Of a stretch of 64,000 nt of DNA, positions 7,906 through 16,822 are shown piece after piece (the first letter of the stretch is position 1; each line of letters starts with the position of its first letter). The stretch comes from Tissierella praeacuta DSM 18095. Lineage in GTDB: Bacteria; Bacillota; Clostridia; Tissierellales; Tissierellaceae. The stretch spans positions 1 through 64,000 of the forward strand of contig NZ_FQTY01000011.1 of the NCBI RefSeq assembly GCF_900128955.1, written 5' to 3'. Made by a program: the position numbers and the translations under genes. Under the pieces are notes generated by a model that worked only from the letters and a program-made list of their open reading frames with translations, made no database searches and was not told the origin of the DNA.

Positions 7906-9199
7906 GTTTAATGATATTTTCAATGTTTTTTGGTGCAGGTAATTTAATATTTCCGCCTCAATTAGGACAATTATCAGGAACAAATATGATTATATCAATG
8001 GGAGGATTTTTAATTTCAGCTGTTGGTCTTCCAATACTTGCAATTGCTGTAGTTGCTAAAGCTGGTGGACTTCATATACTGGCAAGTCGTGTGCATCCAA
8101 AGTTTGCCTTTGCTTTTACAGTTTTAATTTATTTATCAATAGGACCATTTTTAGGTATACCAAGAGCAGCAAGCTTAGCATTTGAAATGGGGATCTCACC
8201 ATTTTTATCAAATACAGTAGGTGAAAGTAGTTTGCCATTATTTATATACACTTTAGTTTATTTTGGGATAGCCTATTGGTTATGTATGTCACCATCAAAA
8301 CTCGTAGATAGATTTGGGAAAGTTTTAACACCAGTATTATTGGTTTTAATAGCAAGTATATTTGTATTTAGTTTGTTTAAACCAATAGGTGTATTTGTAG
8401 CACCTATTGGTGATTATGCACAGTTTCCTTTACTTAAAGGATTTTTAGATGGATATATGACAATGGATGCTATAGCAGCCCTTAATTTTGGTATTGTAAT
8501 CTCTATTGTTTTAAAGGAAATGGGAGTAACAGAAGAAAAAAACTTGTGTCAAATACAATAAAGGCAGGGATGATAGCAGGGTTGCTATTAGCAATTATAT
8601 ATGGAATGCTTGCATATTTAGGAGCTGTTTCACAGACAAGGTTTGGAGTTACTGAAAATGGAGCTCAAACACTTACAAATATAGTATTTTACTTATTTGG
8701 ACAAAAGGGATCAGTTTTACTAGGGGTAATATTCTCCCTTGCTTGTTTAACAACATCAGTAGGACTTTTAACCTCCTGTAGTCAATACTTTGCAAAGTTG
8801 ATGCCAAAGGTTTCATATAGAACTTTGATTACAATACTCTCTGTATCAAGTATGATATTTGCAAATGTAGGATTGACACAAATACTTAAATTTTCAGTTC
8901 CTGCATTGACTGCTATATATCCAATGGCAATTGTTCTTATGGTAATTACACTTTTAAATAATTTTTTCAAGGGAAATTCTTATGTATATTTATTTACTAT
9001 GATATGTACTTCCTTTGTCAGCATCCTAGAAGCATTAGGACAATTTGGACTAAAAGTTAATATCCTTAACAATCTACCATTTTATTCAAAGGGACTTGGT
9101 TGGATTATCCCAGCTGTTGTTGGTGCAATAGCTGGATTTGTTTACGGAAACCTAAATAATAAAGGAGTTAAGAAAAAATATATGCTGAAATCCGAATAG
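7869..9199 (+). pseudogene. brnQ: Branched-chain amino-acid carrier BrnQ, frameshifted
   Basis: BrnQ (LIV-II) imports leucine, isoleucine and valine with a cation. The ATG at 7869 follows TTGGAGG (7854-7860). The first frame (to 8561) has the family N-terminus MFFGAGNLIFPPQLGQ and about seven membrane helices. At a run of seven A (8537-8543) the frame breaks and the rest, from SNTIKAGMIAGLLLAIIYG to 9199, continues one frame over. One extra A would restore a ~440-residue protein of normal length. The T-box upstream fits the role. The defect could be a real mutation, a slippage-prone run or a sequence error. Confidence 0.85.
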
Positions 9200-9278
9200 G
9201 TAAAGATAAATACTAAAAATCAGGAACACTTTTTAAACTACCTATAAAGTGAATAATGCATAGCATCAGAAAAAGTCT

Positions 9279-9328
9279 GGGCATAATGTCACCATACCAA
9301 CAAAAGGGTGGTATTATGCCCTTTATTT
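9279..9328 (+). terminator. Terminator after brnQ
   Basis: GGGCATAAT (9279-9287) pairs with ATTATGCCC (9313-9321), with further pairing inside (CACC/GGTG), followed by a short T-rich tail. Confidence 0.7.
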
Positions 9329-9669
9329 TAGCAGTTTAAATAGTTCATATATGAACAGATAGTAGATTATTATGACTACAAATTGTAGGATCAGTAACAA
9401 GGATAAAGTATATGTTACTGTTTGCATAATATGAGGATTTATTAGTGGATTGATTTTCAATCATATTGAATTTATCAATGAATTAACCATGGAAGATAAA
9501 TATTGAACCTAAGAAAGGATGTAATGTAGACAGCGGTTATGAAAAAGAAAAGGGTATCGGTTACACTGGTCTAATAGGTAGTAAATTATTGCCGTTGGAG
9601 TATAACTTTAGTTAGATTAGTTAAAGGACGAAGCAAAATAAAGATAAAAAGGAAAATAGAGGTGGAACT
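9329..9669. other. Intergenic stretch without a recognisable gene
   Basis: Both strands carry dense stops. Only the end of the brnQ terminator and a ribosome site (AGAGGTGG, 9659-9666) for the next gene fragment are seen. The composition suggests decayed coding DNA. Confidence 0.5.
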
Positions 9670-10032
9670 ATGGAAAACAAAGATTTACAGAAAAAGTATA
9701 TTGAGCATTTAAATGTATTGCTTATAACAGTAGATTTTAAAGAACTTGATATATCCTGTGATTCAACAGATCATAGCTATGCTAAAGATATATTAAAGAA
9801 GATGCATGACATCTTTATAGAAGTTTATAAGACAGATTATCTTGACAGTTATACTTATGAGTTTGTTGAAGTTCCAGCTATAATAAGAGGACGAAATACT
9901 GGACATATAGGACTTGGAATCGTATCACTTGATTTAGAATCATCTGGTGAGCATTGGGGAACTTACTTTTTAACTCCAAGGGGAGTTATCGACCTCATGT
10001 AGATTTTGATAATGTACCAGAAAAGATAGCGT
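9670..10032 (+). pseudogene. Truncated conserved protein of integrative-element type
   Basis: A good start (AGAGGTGG before ATG) opens MENKDLQKKYIEHLNVLLIT, followed by YAKDILKKMHDIFIEVYKTDYLDS and SGEHWGTYFLTPRGVID. This is a kind of protein I associate with Tn1549-like conjugative elements (recalled, family name not certain). The frame stops at 10002. The neighbouring frame reads PHVDFDNVPEKIA and then a stop at 10032, which looks like the normal C-terminus after an internal deletion. The function is unknown. Confidence 0.55.
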
Positions 10033-10196
10033 AAAATATAGTATTAGTACCACTGGAAGGCATGGGTAATGCCTGTAACCAAATATTCCAAAATGTGAGG
10101 GATGAGACTATAGGTTTTATCCCTTTGTTGTTTATGAATACCACCCGCTAAGCGGGTGGTTCCAAAGAGCTTTTAGGGGTGAACAGAAAAAAGAAA

Positions 10197-10250
10197 CCTC
10201 CTTTGATATAATAAAGTTAGGTCTGACCAACCAAACTTAATCAAAGGAGG
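10197..10250 (+). promoter_or_regulatory. Hairpin sequestering the tnpA ribosome site
   Basis: CCTCCTTTGA (10197-10206) is the exact complement of TCAAAGGAGG (10241-10250), which is the ribosome binding site of tnpA. Such leader hairpins keep IS200 transposase translation very low. Confidence 0.8.
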
Positions 10251-10258
10251 CATCCATA

Positions 10259-10560
10259 ATGGATAATAATAGTTTATCACATAACAAATGGGATTGTAAA
10301 TATCACATAGTCTTTGCACCGAAGTATAGAAGACAAATAATCTATGGCAAGATAAAAACAGATATTGGCAAGATATTAAGACAGTTATGTGTGAATATAA
10401 AGGAGTAGAAATAATAGAATCAGAGGCATGTAAAGACCATATACATATTCTAGTAACTATTCTACCAAAAGTATATAAAGAAACAATTACAAGAGGATAT
10501 AGCATATGACCAATTAAGCATGAAAGAGTTTGTAGACCCGTTTACTGGGGAAAAAATAAA
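10259..10560 (+). pseudogene. tnpA: IS200-type Y1 transposase TnpA, broken
   Basis: The ATG at 10259 opens MDNNSLSHNKWDCKYHIVFA and PKYRRQIIYGKIKTDIGKI, the classic TnpA N-terminus. The frame is then lost. Pieces of the HUH motif region (EACKDHIHILVTILPKV) and of the C-terminus (QLQEDIAYDQLSMKEFVDPF) follow in other frames, with the middle containing the catalytic tyrosine region deleted. It is non-functional, although it could still be moved in trans. Confidence 0.8.
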
Positions 10561-10715
10561 AAACTAGATACAAGCAAATCCCATTTAGGGGCTGCTTGAG
10601 AGAATAAAGTGGTTGGCAGACCTTTCAATGTGTTTTGAGACACAGCAAGTACTATGCCCTTATAGGGCTAGAGCAAACTACCTGCTTTACGGGTGGTCAT
10701 GATTATATTTATTTA

Positions 10716-10970
10716 TTACTTTGAATATATTTCAAGCAGCTTATCTGAAGCAAGGTTGAATGTTAGTGGACCATAGCTGTTCATATTTTCATCAAAATAA
10801 TAAATACGCCCATTTTTCATTGCGTCTATAGACTGCCACACAGAAGAAGATTTTAAGCTTTCAACAAAGGCTTTAGACATATCATAATTATGCTGGAATA
10901 CAATAAAATTTGGATTCATTTCCAGTCTATAGTTGGGAAAAGCATTAAAATGCATCACTAGAATATGCAA
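10716..10970 (-). pseudogene. C-terminal fragment of an iron-siderophore binding protein
   Basis: Only the last ~75 residues of a FepB/FhuD-type periplasmic-binding-protein fold remain: NPNFIVFQHNY, then SSVWQSIDAMKNGRIYYFDE, then GPLTFNLASDKLLEIYSK, the usual end of siderophore-binding lipoproteins. There is no signal peptide or N-terminal lobe. It lies upstream of and opposite to the complete siderophore-type uptake operon. It is probably a relic of an earlier one, cut by the IS200 element nearby. Confidence 0.7.
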
Positions 10971-11212
10971 GAATGATACTAAATAAATCCTACGAGGATG
11001 TTTTAAATTTAAGAGAAACTTTTACCAACGAAGAATGATTTTCTAAGGGTGTATATAAATGGGTAGGTGTAAGTACTATTGGAATTAGGTTATTATTGGA
11101 TATGGTTGCGATTAATTGACAATACAATGACAGAAGAAGAGTTAAATATTTTAAAAAGATTTTAGAATTTGTAATATAAGTGAAACAACTATTTTTTCAT
11201 TAATATATATTC
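10971..11212. other. Intergenic stretch with decayed coding sequence
   Basis: Short open pieces interrupted by stops are present on the plus strand, without recognisable family. No RNA gene is seen. The tetR promoter follows directly. Confidence 0.4.
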
Positions 11213-11241
11213 TTGACAAAAAATGAATAGTGGTTTAATAT
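11213..11241 (+). promoter_or_regulatory. tetR promoter
   Basis: TTGACA (11213-11218) and TAATAT (11236-11241) are separated by 17 bases. The -10 box overlaps the operator at 11237-11260. Confidence 0.8.
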
Positions 11242-11260
11242 TAAATTAGAATTCAATATA
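11237..11260 (+). promoter_or_regulatory. TetR operator, own promoter
   Basis: The arms AATATTAAATT (11237-11247) and AATTCAATATA (11250-11260) are separated by 2 bases. Each differs by one base from the perfect copy at 11955-11978. Position over the -10 box predicts autorepression. Confidence 0.7.
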
Positions 11261-11276
11261 AAAGTGGGGATATGAA

Positions 11277-11849
11277 ATGGCACAAGTTTTAAAAGAAGAA
11301 GTTAGAAACAGAATACTTGAGTCTGCACAAAAAGTCTTTTATGAAAAAGACTATAGAAGCGCTAAGCTAACAGAAATTGCAGAGGAAGCTGGTATTCCCG
11401 TTGCACTTATTTACACATATTTTAAAAACAAAGCATCTTTATTTGATGAAGTAGTCAAGGGGATTCTTGATAGAATCATTAAAATAATGGAAGATGAGGA
11501 AAAATTGGAAACAGGCAGTCCTTCTGAAAGATTTAATCAAGGTGGTGCCAAGCACCTTCCAAGGATATTAGAAGACAGAATTAAACTTATTATTTTAATA
11601 GATAAAAGTGCAGGAACAAAACATGAGAAAGCAAAAGAAATTTGGGTAAATAGATTGGGACAGCATATAGAAGAAGGTTTCAAACGCTATTCAAATAATA
11701 AACATGACCCTATGCTCTCACATATCTTAGCTAATAACTATGTTGAAGGGATTATGGAAATTGCTAGGCACTATCAGGATGATAATTGGGCAAAGGACAT
11801 GCTTTTTGTACTTAATAAATGTTATTTTACTGGTGTAGAATCATTATAG
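11277..11849 (+). CDS. TetR-family transcriptional regulator
   Basis: The 190-residue protein has the TetR N-terminal helix-turn-helix (RNRILESAQKVFYEKDYRSA, then LTEIAEEAGIPVALIYTYF, residues about 10-55) and a ligand-binding helical C-terminus. A GTGGGGA ribosome site precedes the ATG. It is followed by a metal/siderophore uptake operon. Matching 24-bp palindromes lie in its own promoter and ahead of the operon, so it very likely represses both. The inducer is unknown; a siderophore, metal complex or heme-like ligand would fit the neighbours. Confidence 0.9.
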   Translation: MAQVLKEEVRNRILESAQKVFYEKDYRSAKLTEIAEEAGIPVALIYTYFKNKASLFDEVVKGILDRIIKIMEDEEKLETGSPSERFNQGGAKHLPRILEDRIKLIILIDKSAGTKHEKAKEIWVNRLGQHIEEGFKRYSNNKHDPMLSHILANNYVEGIMEIARHYQDDNWAKDMLFVLNKCYFTGVESL

Positions 11850-11917
11850 ATAAAAATAATAAGCATCTAAATACTGTAATAGAGACATTTAATTAAAGTA
11901 TATATTTAGAAAAAACA

Positions 11918-11941
11918 AGGTTTCGCTATTTAGTGAAACCT
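11918..11941 (+). terminator. Hairpin after tetR
   Basis: AGGTTTCGCT (11918-11927) pairs with AGTGAAACCT (11932-11941) in a 10-bp stem. There is no clear T run behind it, so it could be a weak terminator or attenuator between tetR and the uptake operon. Confidence 0.5.
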
Positions 11942-11954
11942 AACTTTATAAAGC

Positions 11955-11978
11955 AATATTGAATTTTAATTCAATATT
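11955..11978 (+). promoter_or_regulatory. TetR operator ahead of the uptake operon
   Basis: AATATTGAATT (11955-11965) is followed after 2 bases by its exact reverse complement (11968-11978). It has the same architecture as the site at 11237-11260. It lies just upstream of the AAAGGAG site before the permease gene. Confidence 0.75.
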
Positions 11979-12018
11979 ATTCAATTTTGAAAGGAGATGA
12001 TGAATCATAGAAAAAAGA

Positions 12019-13002
12019 ATGAAGTTGTTTTATGTTTTTTCATGTATTTTAGCTTTACTGCTTTTATACATATCAATTGTAATAGGTAGATTTGAAGTTT
12101 CAACTTCTAATATTATTTCTCTTATTAAAAGAGAGAATCTGCCTCAACATGTAGAAAAGGTTATATTAAGCATAAGACTTCCTAGATTCATACTTAGTTT
12201 AATTGTAGGGGCTGGACTTTCAATTTCAGGTGCTGCATTTCAAAGTATGTTTCAAAACAGACTTGCTAGTCCTGATATTTTAGGAGTAAGCAATGGGGCT
12301 GCCTTTGGAGCTGCTTTTGCAATTTTGTTTTTTTCAGGAAGTACAAAAGCTTTAATAGTAACTGCGTTCATTTTTGGAATTGTGGCAGTAGTTTTGACTT
12401 ATACAATAAGTCAGATTCAAAAGAGTAGACAGACAATCACATTAATTCTATCGGGGATAATTGTTGGTTCGTTTTTTAGTGCTCTTTTATCATTTTTAAA
12501 ACTTGTAGCTGATACTGATCAAGCTTTACCAGCTATAACATATTGGCTTATGGGAAGTTTTATAGGAGCAAGCTTCTATAAAATAATTGTAGCAGGAATT
12601 CCAATTTTATTTGGAACTGTTATATTAATAATGATGAGATTTAGGTTAAATATCTTATCTTTGGGAGATGATGAAGCTTTTTATCTTGGTATAAATCCAA
12701 GAAATAATAGATTTATAATTATCTTCGCTTGCACACTAATAAGTGCATCTTGTGTAATGGTGTCAGGCATAATTGGTTGGGTTGGAATGATAGTCCCAAA
12801 TTTGATGAGACAGTTCTTTGGGGCAGATAACAAAAATTTAATTCCCTCATCTGCAATATTTGGAGGGATATTCATGGTAGTCATGGATCTTTTAGCAAGA
12901 AGTATTTCAGAGGCTGATATTCCTATTGGTATTTTAACAGCAATTGTTGGTGCCCCAATTTTTGTTTTGGTTTTCAAAAGATTTGATGGAGGTGGAAAAT
13001 AA
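12019..13002 (+). CDS. FecCD-type siderophore/metal ABC permease
   Basis: The 327-residue permease has about nine to ten membrane helices and the family landmarks IRLPRFILSLIVGAGLSISG near the N-terminus, NRLASPDILGVSNGAAFGA, and GIIGWVGMIVPNLMR...G near the C-terminus, where it docks on the ATPase. It transports iron-siderophore, heme or cobalamin-type ligands across the membrane as a homodimer. The start is uncertain: the good AAAGGAG site (11990-11996) is about 22 bases before this ATG and better spaced for an out-of-frame ATG at 12000. A lost base in the A-run at 12011-12016 or a shifted start is possible. Confidence 0.9.
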   Translation: MKLFYVFSCILALLLLYISIVIGRFEVSTSNIISLIKRENLPQHVEKVILSIRLPRFILSLIVGAGLSISGAAFQSMFQNRLASPDILGVSNGAAFGAAFAILFFSGSTKALIVTAFIFGIVAVVLTYTISQIQKSRQTITLILSGIIVGSFFSALLSFLKLVADTDQALPAITYWLMGSFIGASFYKIIVAGIPILFGTVILIMMRFRLNILSLGDDEAFYLGINPRNNRFIIIFACTLISASCVMVSGIIGWVGMIVPNLMRQFFGADNKNLIPSSAIFGGIFMVVMDLLARSISEADIPIGILTAIVGAPIFVLVFKRFDGGGK

Positions 13003-13003
13003 A

Positions 13004-13774
13004 TTGGGATTAGTAGTTAAAGGCATAAGTTTTGGTTATGAGAGGAACAAAGAGTTGTTTAAAGATATAGACTTTGAACTAAACAAGTCTGAAATTCTAG
13101 CTATATTAGGTCGTAATGGCATTGGAAAGACAACTTTTTTAAAATGCCTTATGGGAATTAATAAATATAATAAAGGTGAAATTTTTGTAGATGGACATAA
13201 AGTTTCTAACTTACAAGAACATGGAAAAACTTCATATGTTGCTCAAAACAATAAAATAAATTTCCCCTATACATTTTTAGATATGGTTCTTATGGGAAGG
13301 GCTAGAGATATTGGTATTTTCTCTCTTCCCAGTAAAAAAGATAAAGTAGATGCCATGAAAGCATTAGAACAAATGGGAATTGCACATTTACACAACAAAA
13401 TTTGCACCCAAGCCAGTGGTGGACAATTACAGCTTATGTATTTGGCAAGAGCCCTGGTACAAAAACCAGAAATACTTATCTTAGATGAACCAGAATCTTT
13501 TTTAGACCTTAAGAATCAGTCTGAAATTTTAAAGCTAATTGTGAAACTTGCAAAAAAAGAAAAGATTTGTTGCATAATAAACACCCACAATCCTGCAAAT
13601 GCAATGAAAGCAGCAGATAAAGTACTTTTAATAGGAAAAGATTCTAATCATAATTATGGAAAAACAAAGGAAGTTTTGACAGAAGAAAGTATTAGCACCT
13701 ATTTTAATATAAAGGCAAAAATAATTGACTTAGAACCATATGGTATATCCCAATATACGATGGTAGAAATATAA
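13004..13774 (+). CDS. FepC-type ABC transporter ATPase
   Basis: A TTG at 13004 is chosen: GGAGGTGG (12988-12995) is ideally spaced before it and it follows the permease stop by one base. An in-frame ATG further up would lie inside that site. The ~256-residue ATPase has Walker A GRNGIGKTT, a signature ASGGQLQLMYLAR and Walker B EILILDEP, followed by ESFLDL instead of the common TSALDL, and the H-loop NTHNP. It energises the FecCD permease and is co-transcribed with it and with the binding lipoprotein. Confidence 0.9.
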   Translation: MGLVVKGISFGYERNKELFKDIDFELNKSEILAILGRNGIGKTTFLKCLMGINKYNKGEIFVDGHKVSNLQEHGKTSYVAQNNKINFPYTFLDMVLMGRARDIGIFSLPSKKDKVDAMKALEQMGIAHLHNKICTQASGGQLQLMYLARALVQKPEILILDEPESFLDLKNQSEILKLIVKLAKKEKICCIINTHNPANAMKAADKVLLIGKDSNHNYGKTKEVLTEESISTYFNIKAKIIDLEPYGISQYTMVEI

Positions 13775-13791
13775 ACATGGAGGGAGTATAA

Positions 13792-14967
13792 ATGAAAAAA
13801 ATATCAATTTTATTAAGTTTGATTTTAATCATGAATGTTTTCACAGGTTGTAGTTTAAAAAACAATAATGAGAATTCACAAAAAGAAGTGGAGAAAGCAC
13901 AAGAACTTGAACAAAGGGAAAAAGTGAACACAGGAAAAGAAAATCCAGACAATAGAATGAGAAAAATAAGAGATTTAACTGGTCAGGAGTGGGAAATCCC
14001 CACAGCCGATAAAATCAATAAGGTTATGATTATTTCTCCCCCTTTACTTTCTTATTATACACTTTTAGTAAAGGATGTAGACAAACTTGTTGCAGTAAAT
14101 CCATTGGCTTACACAGTATCAGGGAAAGATTTTCTCGATGTTATGCTGCCTGAGAGAGAACATATTGAAACAGGGTTTATTAAAGGATTTAATTCTAATA
14201 CAGAAGAAGTATTAAAAATTAATCCTGATATTATTTTAGTATATGGAGATTTTCAAAAAAAGGGACTTGAAGATATAGATATTCCTGTAATTGATTTTTT
14301 CCAAAATACTTTTGACAATAGAGAATGGTCTGTTAATGCTTATAATCTTATGAAAGAAATCTTTGATTTTAAAGGAGAAACAGATTTAGATGAAGAGTGG
14401 GAAAAAGCTGAAAAAATTGTTGCAGAAGCATTAAAAAAAGTACCTGAAGACGAGAAAAAATTTGCCCTTATAATTCATCAAAACAATGGAGAGGAGTTGG
14501 TTATGCTTTCTACAAACTCATTCCATGCGGATTTCCTTGAGAAATCTGGAGTCCTTAATGTCGCATATAAGAATGATGATAAAGCTACGATGCACCAAAA
14601 GATCGCTATGCAACAAAGCCTCCTTTCAATGGAAGATATATATTCTTGGGATCCTGATATAGTATATGACTATCAAGGTAGAGATGCAGACTATTATTTA
14701 CAAGGGAAAATTAAAGGGCAAGATTGGAGGGAAACCAGTGCAGTTAAAAATGGAAAGGTCTATGATTTTCCTCAAGGAGCATATAACTGGGGAGCAGCAG
14801 GCTTGGAGGGTCCCTTAACAATTGTTTGGATGACTATGAAAAATTACCCAGATACAATTGAAGAGACTTTCTTCAAACAGTATATGAAAGATTATTATAA
14901 GAAAATGTTTGGTGTTGAAATAGATGATAGTTTACAAGAACTGATTCTTGACCCCATAAAGAAGTAA
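13792..14967 (+). CDS. Siderophore/metal-binding lipoprotein of the ABC importer
   Basis: A GGAGGGAG site precedes the ATG. The lipobox FTGC sets the lipidated cysteine at about residue 20, followed by a charged linker. Two lobes of the class III binding-protein fold follow (DKLVAVNPLAY, NPDIILVYGDF, WDPDIVYDYQG, AVKNGKVYDFPQG). At 391 residues it is somewhat long for the FepB/BtuF class. It captures the ligand outside the cell and hands it to the FecCD permease. The ligand cannot be read from sequence. It ends the first uptake operon before a strong hairpin. Confidence 0.9.
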   Translation: MKKISILLSLILIMNVFTGCSLKNNNENSQKEVEKAQELEQREKVNTGKENPDNRMRKIRDLTGQEWEIPTADKINKVMIISPPLLSYYTLLVKDVDKLVAVNPLAYTVSGKDFLDVMLPEREHIETGFIKGFNSNTEEVLKINPDIILVYGDFQKKGLEDIDIPVIDFFQNTFDNREWSVNAYNLMKEIFDFKGETDLDEEWEKAEKIVAEALKKVPEDEKKFALIIHQNNGEELVMLSTNSFHADFLEKSGVLNVAYKNDDKATMHQKIAMQQSLLSMEDIYSWDPDIVYDYQGRDADYYLQGKIKGQDWRETSAVKNGKVYDFPQGAYNWGAAGLEGPLTIVWMTMKNYPDTIEETFFKQYMKDYYKKMFGVEIDDSLQELILDPIKK

Positions 14968-15000
14968 ATTGGAAATGATAAAAATGAAACATAAACAAGG

Positions 15001-15038
15001 TTTAACTTAAATGGGGGTTAAAGCCCCCTTAAGTTAAA
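15001..15038 (+). terminator. Long hairpin between uptake operon and ABC pair
   Basis: TTTAACTTAA (15001-15010) pairs with TTAAGTTAAA (15029-15038), with an inner GGGGG/CCCCC stem. There is no T run downstream. It may be a partial terminator or an mRNA end protector, letting some transcription pass to the next genes. Confidence 0.55.
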
Positions 15039-15088
15039 AGCCAAAAATGAATATAAATTCAATAATATATTATTTATGGAGGTAAATT

Positions 15089-16822
15089 ATGAATGAAAAA
15101 GAGTTAAGACAATATACAATAGGAAAAAATGTTTTATCCAACACATTACTTGCTCTTAAAATAATATTTGATTTAGTGCCGCAAGTGTTATTGGTGTTAT
15201 TAATAAGCAAACTATTTAATGGAGGACTAACAGCAGATTATTTTAAGACTATTATTTTTAGTATGCTAATCTCCTATACCTTAAAAGAGATTTTTAACTA
15301 TCTTGCAACTAAAGTTGCTCACGATAGAGCCTATAGCAAGCTTACGGAATTAAGGTTTGCTATAATAGAACATTTAAAGAAATTAGATTTAGGTTTTTTT
15401 AAGAAACATAGTACAGGAGAACTTACAAATATTATTCAGCATGATGTTGAGCAGGTGGAAGTATATTTAGCCCATGGGCTTCCTGAAATTATGTTAGCAA
15501 CACTTCTTCCAATCTTAGTCTTTATAGCAATGCTGCTTATAGATTATAGACTAGCCTTTATAATGGTTGCTGGCGTGCCTTTAATGTACTTGGTGAGGAT
15601 TATGTCAGCCAAGGCTATGGAAAAGAGATTTCAAATATATTTTGCAAGAGAAATGAAAATGCGTGAAGATATGATGGAGTATGTAAAAAACATTGCCGTT
15701 ATCAAAGCTTTTGCAAAGGAGGAGGAATTTAGTGGTGAAACTTTAGAATCTGCAAGAACATATATATATGATTTGAAGAAGAGTATGGGTGCTGTAACTA
15801 TTCCTATGGGGCTTATTGATATTTTTATGGAAATAGGAGTAGTTCTGGTTATGATTCTTGGAAGTATTTTATTATTAAATAGGAAAATATCGGTAGCTAA
15901 ATTTATACTATCTATTATTTTATCTTCAGTATTTGTATCTGCTATAAGCAAGACTGCTACACTTCATCACTTCTCTATTGTCTTTACAGAAAAACTAAAG
16001 AGCATTAGTAAAGTGCTGGGAGTTTCTTTTCCAAAAGAAAAAGTAAATGAAAATCTTAAAATGGGTGATATAGAGTTTAAAAATGTAAGTTTTGAATATG
16101 AAAAGGATGGCTTTGCTTTAAAAGATATTAACTTGAAGTTTAAAGAAAATACTTTAAATGCTCTTGTAGGAGCCAGTGGTTGTGGGAAAAGCACCCTTGC
16201 AAGTCTTATAATGGGATTTTGGGATGTAGATTCTGGAGAATTAACAATTTCAGGGAAAGATATTTCACAATATAATGGAGATAGTATCTCAAACCTTGTA
16301 GGAAGCGTTCAGCAAGAGGTTATATTATTTAATTTAAGTATATTTGAGAATATCGCCATTGGTAAAGTTGGGGCTTCTAAGGAAGAGGTTATAGAAGCTG
16401 CCAAGAAAGCAAGGTGTCATGATTTTATTTCTTCCCTTCCCAATGGATATAACACTAAGGTTGGAGAAATGGGGGTTAAGCTATCAGGGGGAGAAAAACA
16501 AAGAATATCCATTGCTAGAATGATACTTAAAGATGCACCTATCTTAATTTTAGATGAAGCCATGGCAGCTGTAGACAGTGAAAATGAAAGGCTCATAGGT
16601 GAAGCTATTGATAATTTGAGTAAAGATAAAACTGTTATTACTATTGCTCATCACTTAAATACCATAAGAAATTCAGATCAAATTATCGTTATGGATAAAG
16701 GACTTGTCCTTGATGCAGGTACTCATGAAGAATTGATGGAAAGATGTAAGTTTTATAAGGATATGGTAGAGGCTCAAAACAAAGTAGATAGATGGGACTT
16801 AAAGGAGGGAGAATATGTTTAA
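15089..16822 (+). CDS. ABC exporter-type half-transporter (YbtP/IrtA-like), pair 1 subunit A
   Basis: The 577-residue protein consists of a six-helix exporter-fold membrane domain (about residues 1-310) fused to an ATPase domain with Walker A GASGCGKST, signature KLSGGEKQR and Walker B LILDEAMAAVD. GGAGG precedes the ATG. It overlaps the next half-transporter by 8 bases, so they form a heterodimer. Pairs of this kind beside siderophore uptake genes resemble YbtPQ/IrtAB, exporter-fold proteins that work in siderophore import (known for those families; applied here by context). Drug or peptide export is the alternative. Confidence 0.85.
   Translation: MNEKELRQYTIGKNVLSNTLLALKIIFDLVPQVLLVLLISKLFNGGLTADYFKTIIFSMLISYTLKEIFNYLATKVAHDRAYSKLTELRFAIIEHLKKLDLGFFKKHSTGELTNIIQHDVEQVEVYLAHGLPEIMLATLLPILVFIAMLLIDYRLAFIMVAGVPLMYLVRIMSAKAMEKRFQIYFAREMKMREDMMEYVKNIAVIKAFAKEEEFSGETLESARTYIYDLKKSMGAVTIPMGLIDIFMEIGVVLVMILGSILLLNRKISVAKFILSIILSSVFVSAISKTATLHHFSIVFTEKLKSISKVLGVSFPKEKVNENLKMGDIEFKNVSFEYEKDGFALKDINLKFKENTLNALVGASGCGKSTLASLIMGFWDVDSGELTISGKDISQYNGDSISNLVGSVQQEVILFNLSIFENIAIGKVGASKEEVIEAAKKARCHDFISSLPNGYNTKVGEMGVKLSGGEKQRISIARMILKDAPILILDEAMAAVDSENERLIGEAIDNLSKDKTVITIAHHLNTIRNSDQIIVMDKGLVLDAGTHEELMERCKFYKDMVEAQNKVDRWDLKEGEYV

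Larger units (their letters stand above)
10143..10697 (+). mobile_element. IS200/IS605-family element, degenerate
   Basis: The left end carries a palindrome ACCACCCGCTAAGCGGGTGGT (10140-10160 region) and the right end a matching imperfect one (CTACCTGCTTTACGGGTGGT, about 10678-10697). These subterminal hairpins are the hallmark of IS200-type elements, which have no terminal inverted repeats and move as single strands. The tnpA gene inside is broken (see 10259-10560). There is no tnpB. Confidence 0.8.
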
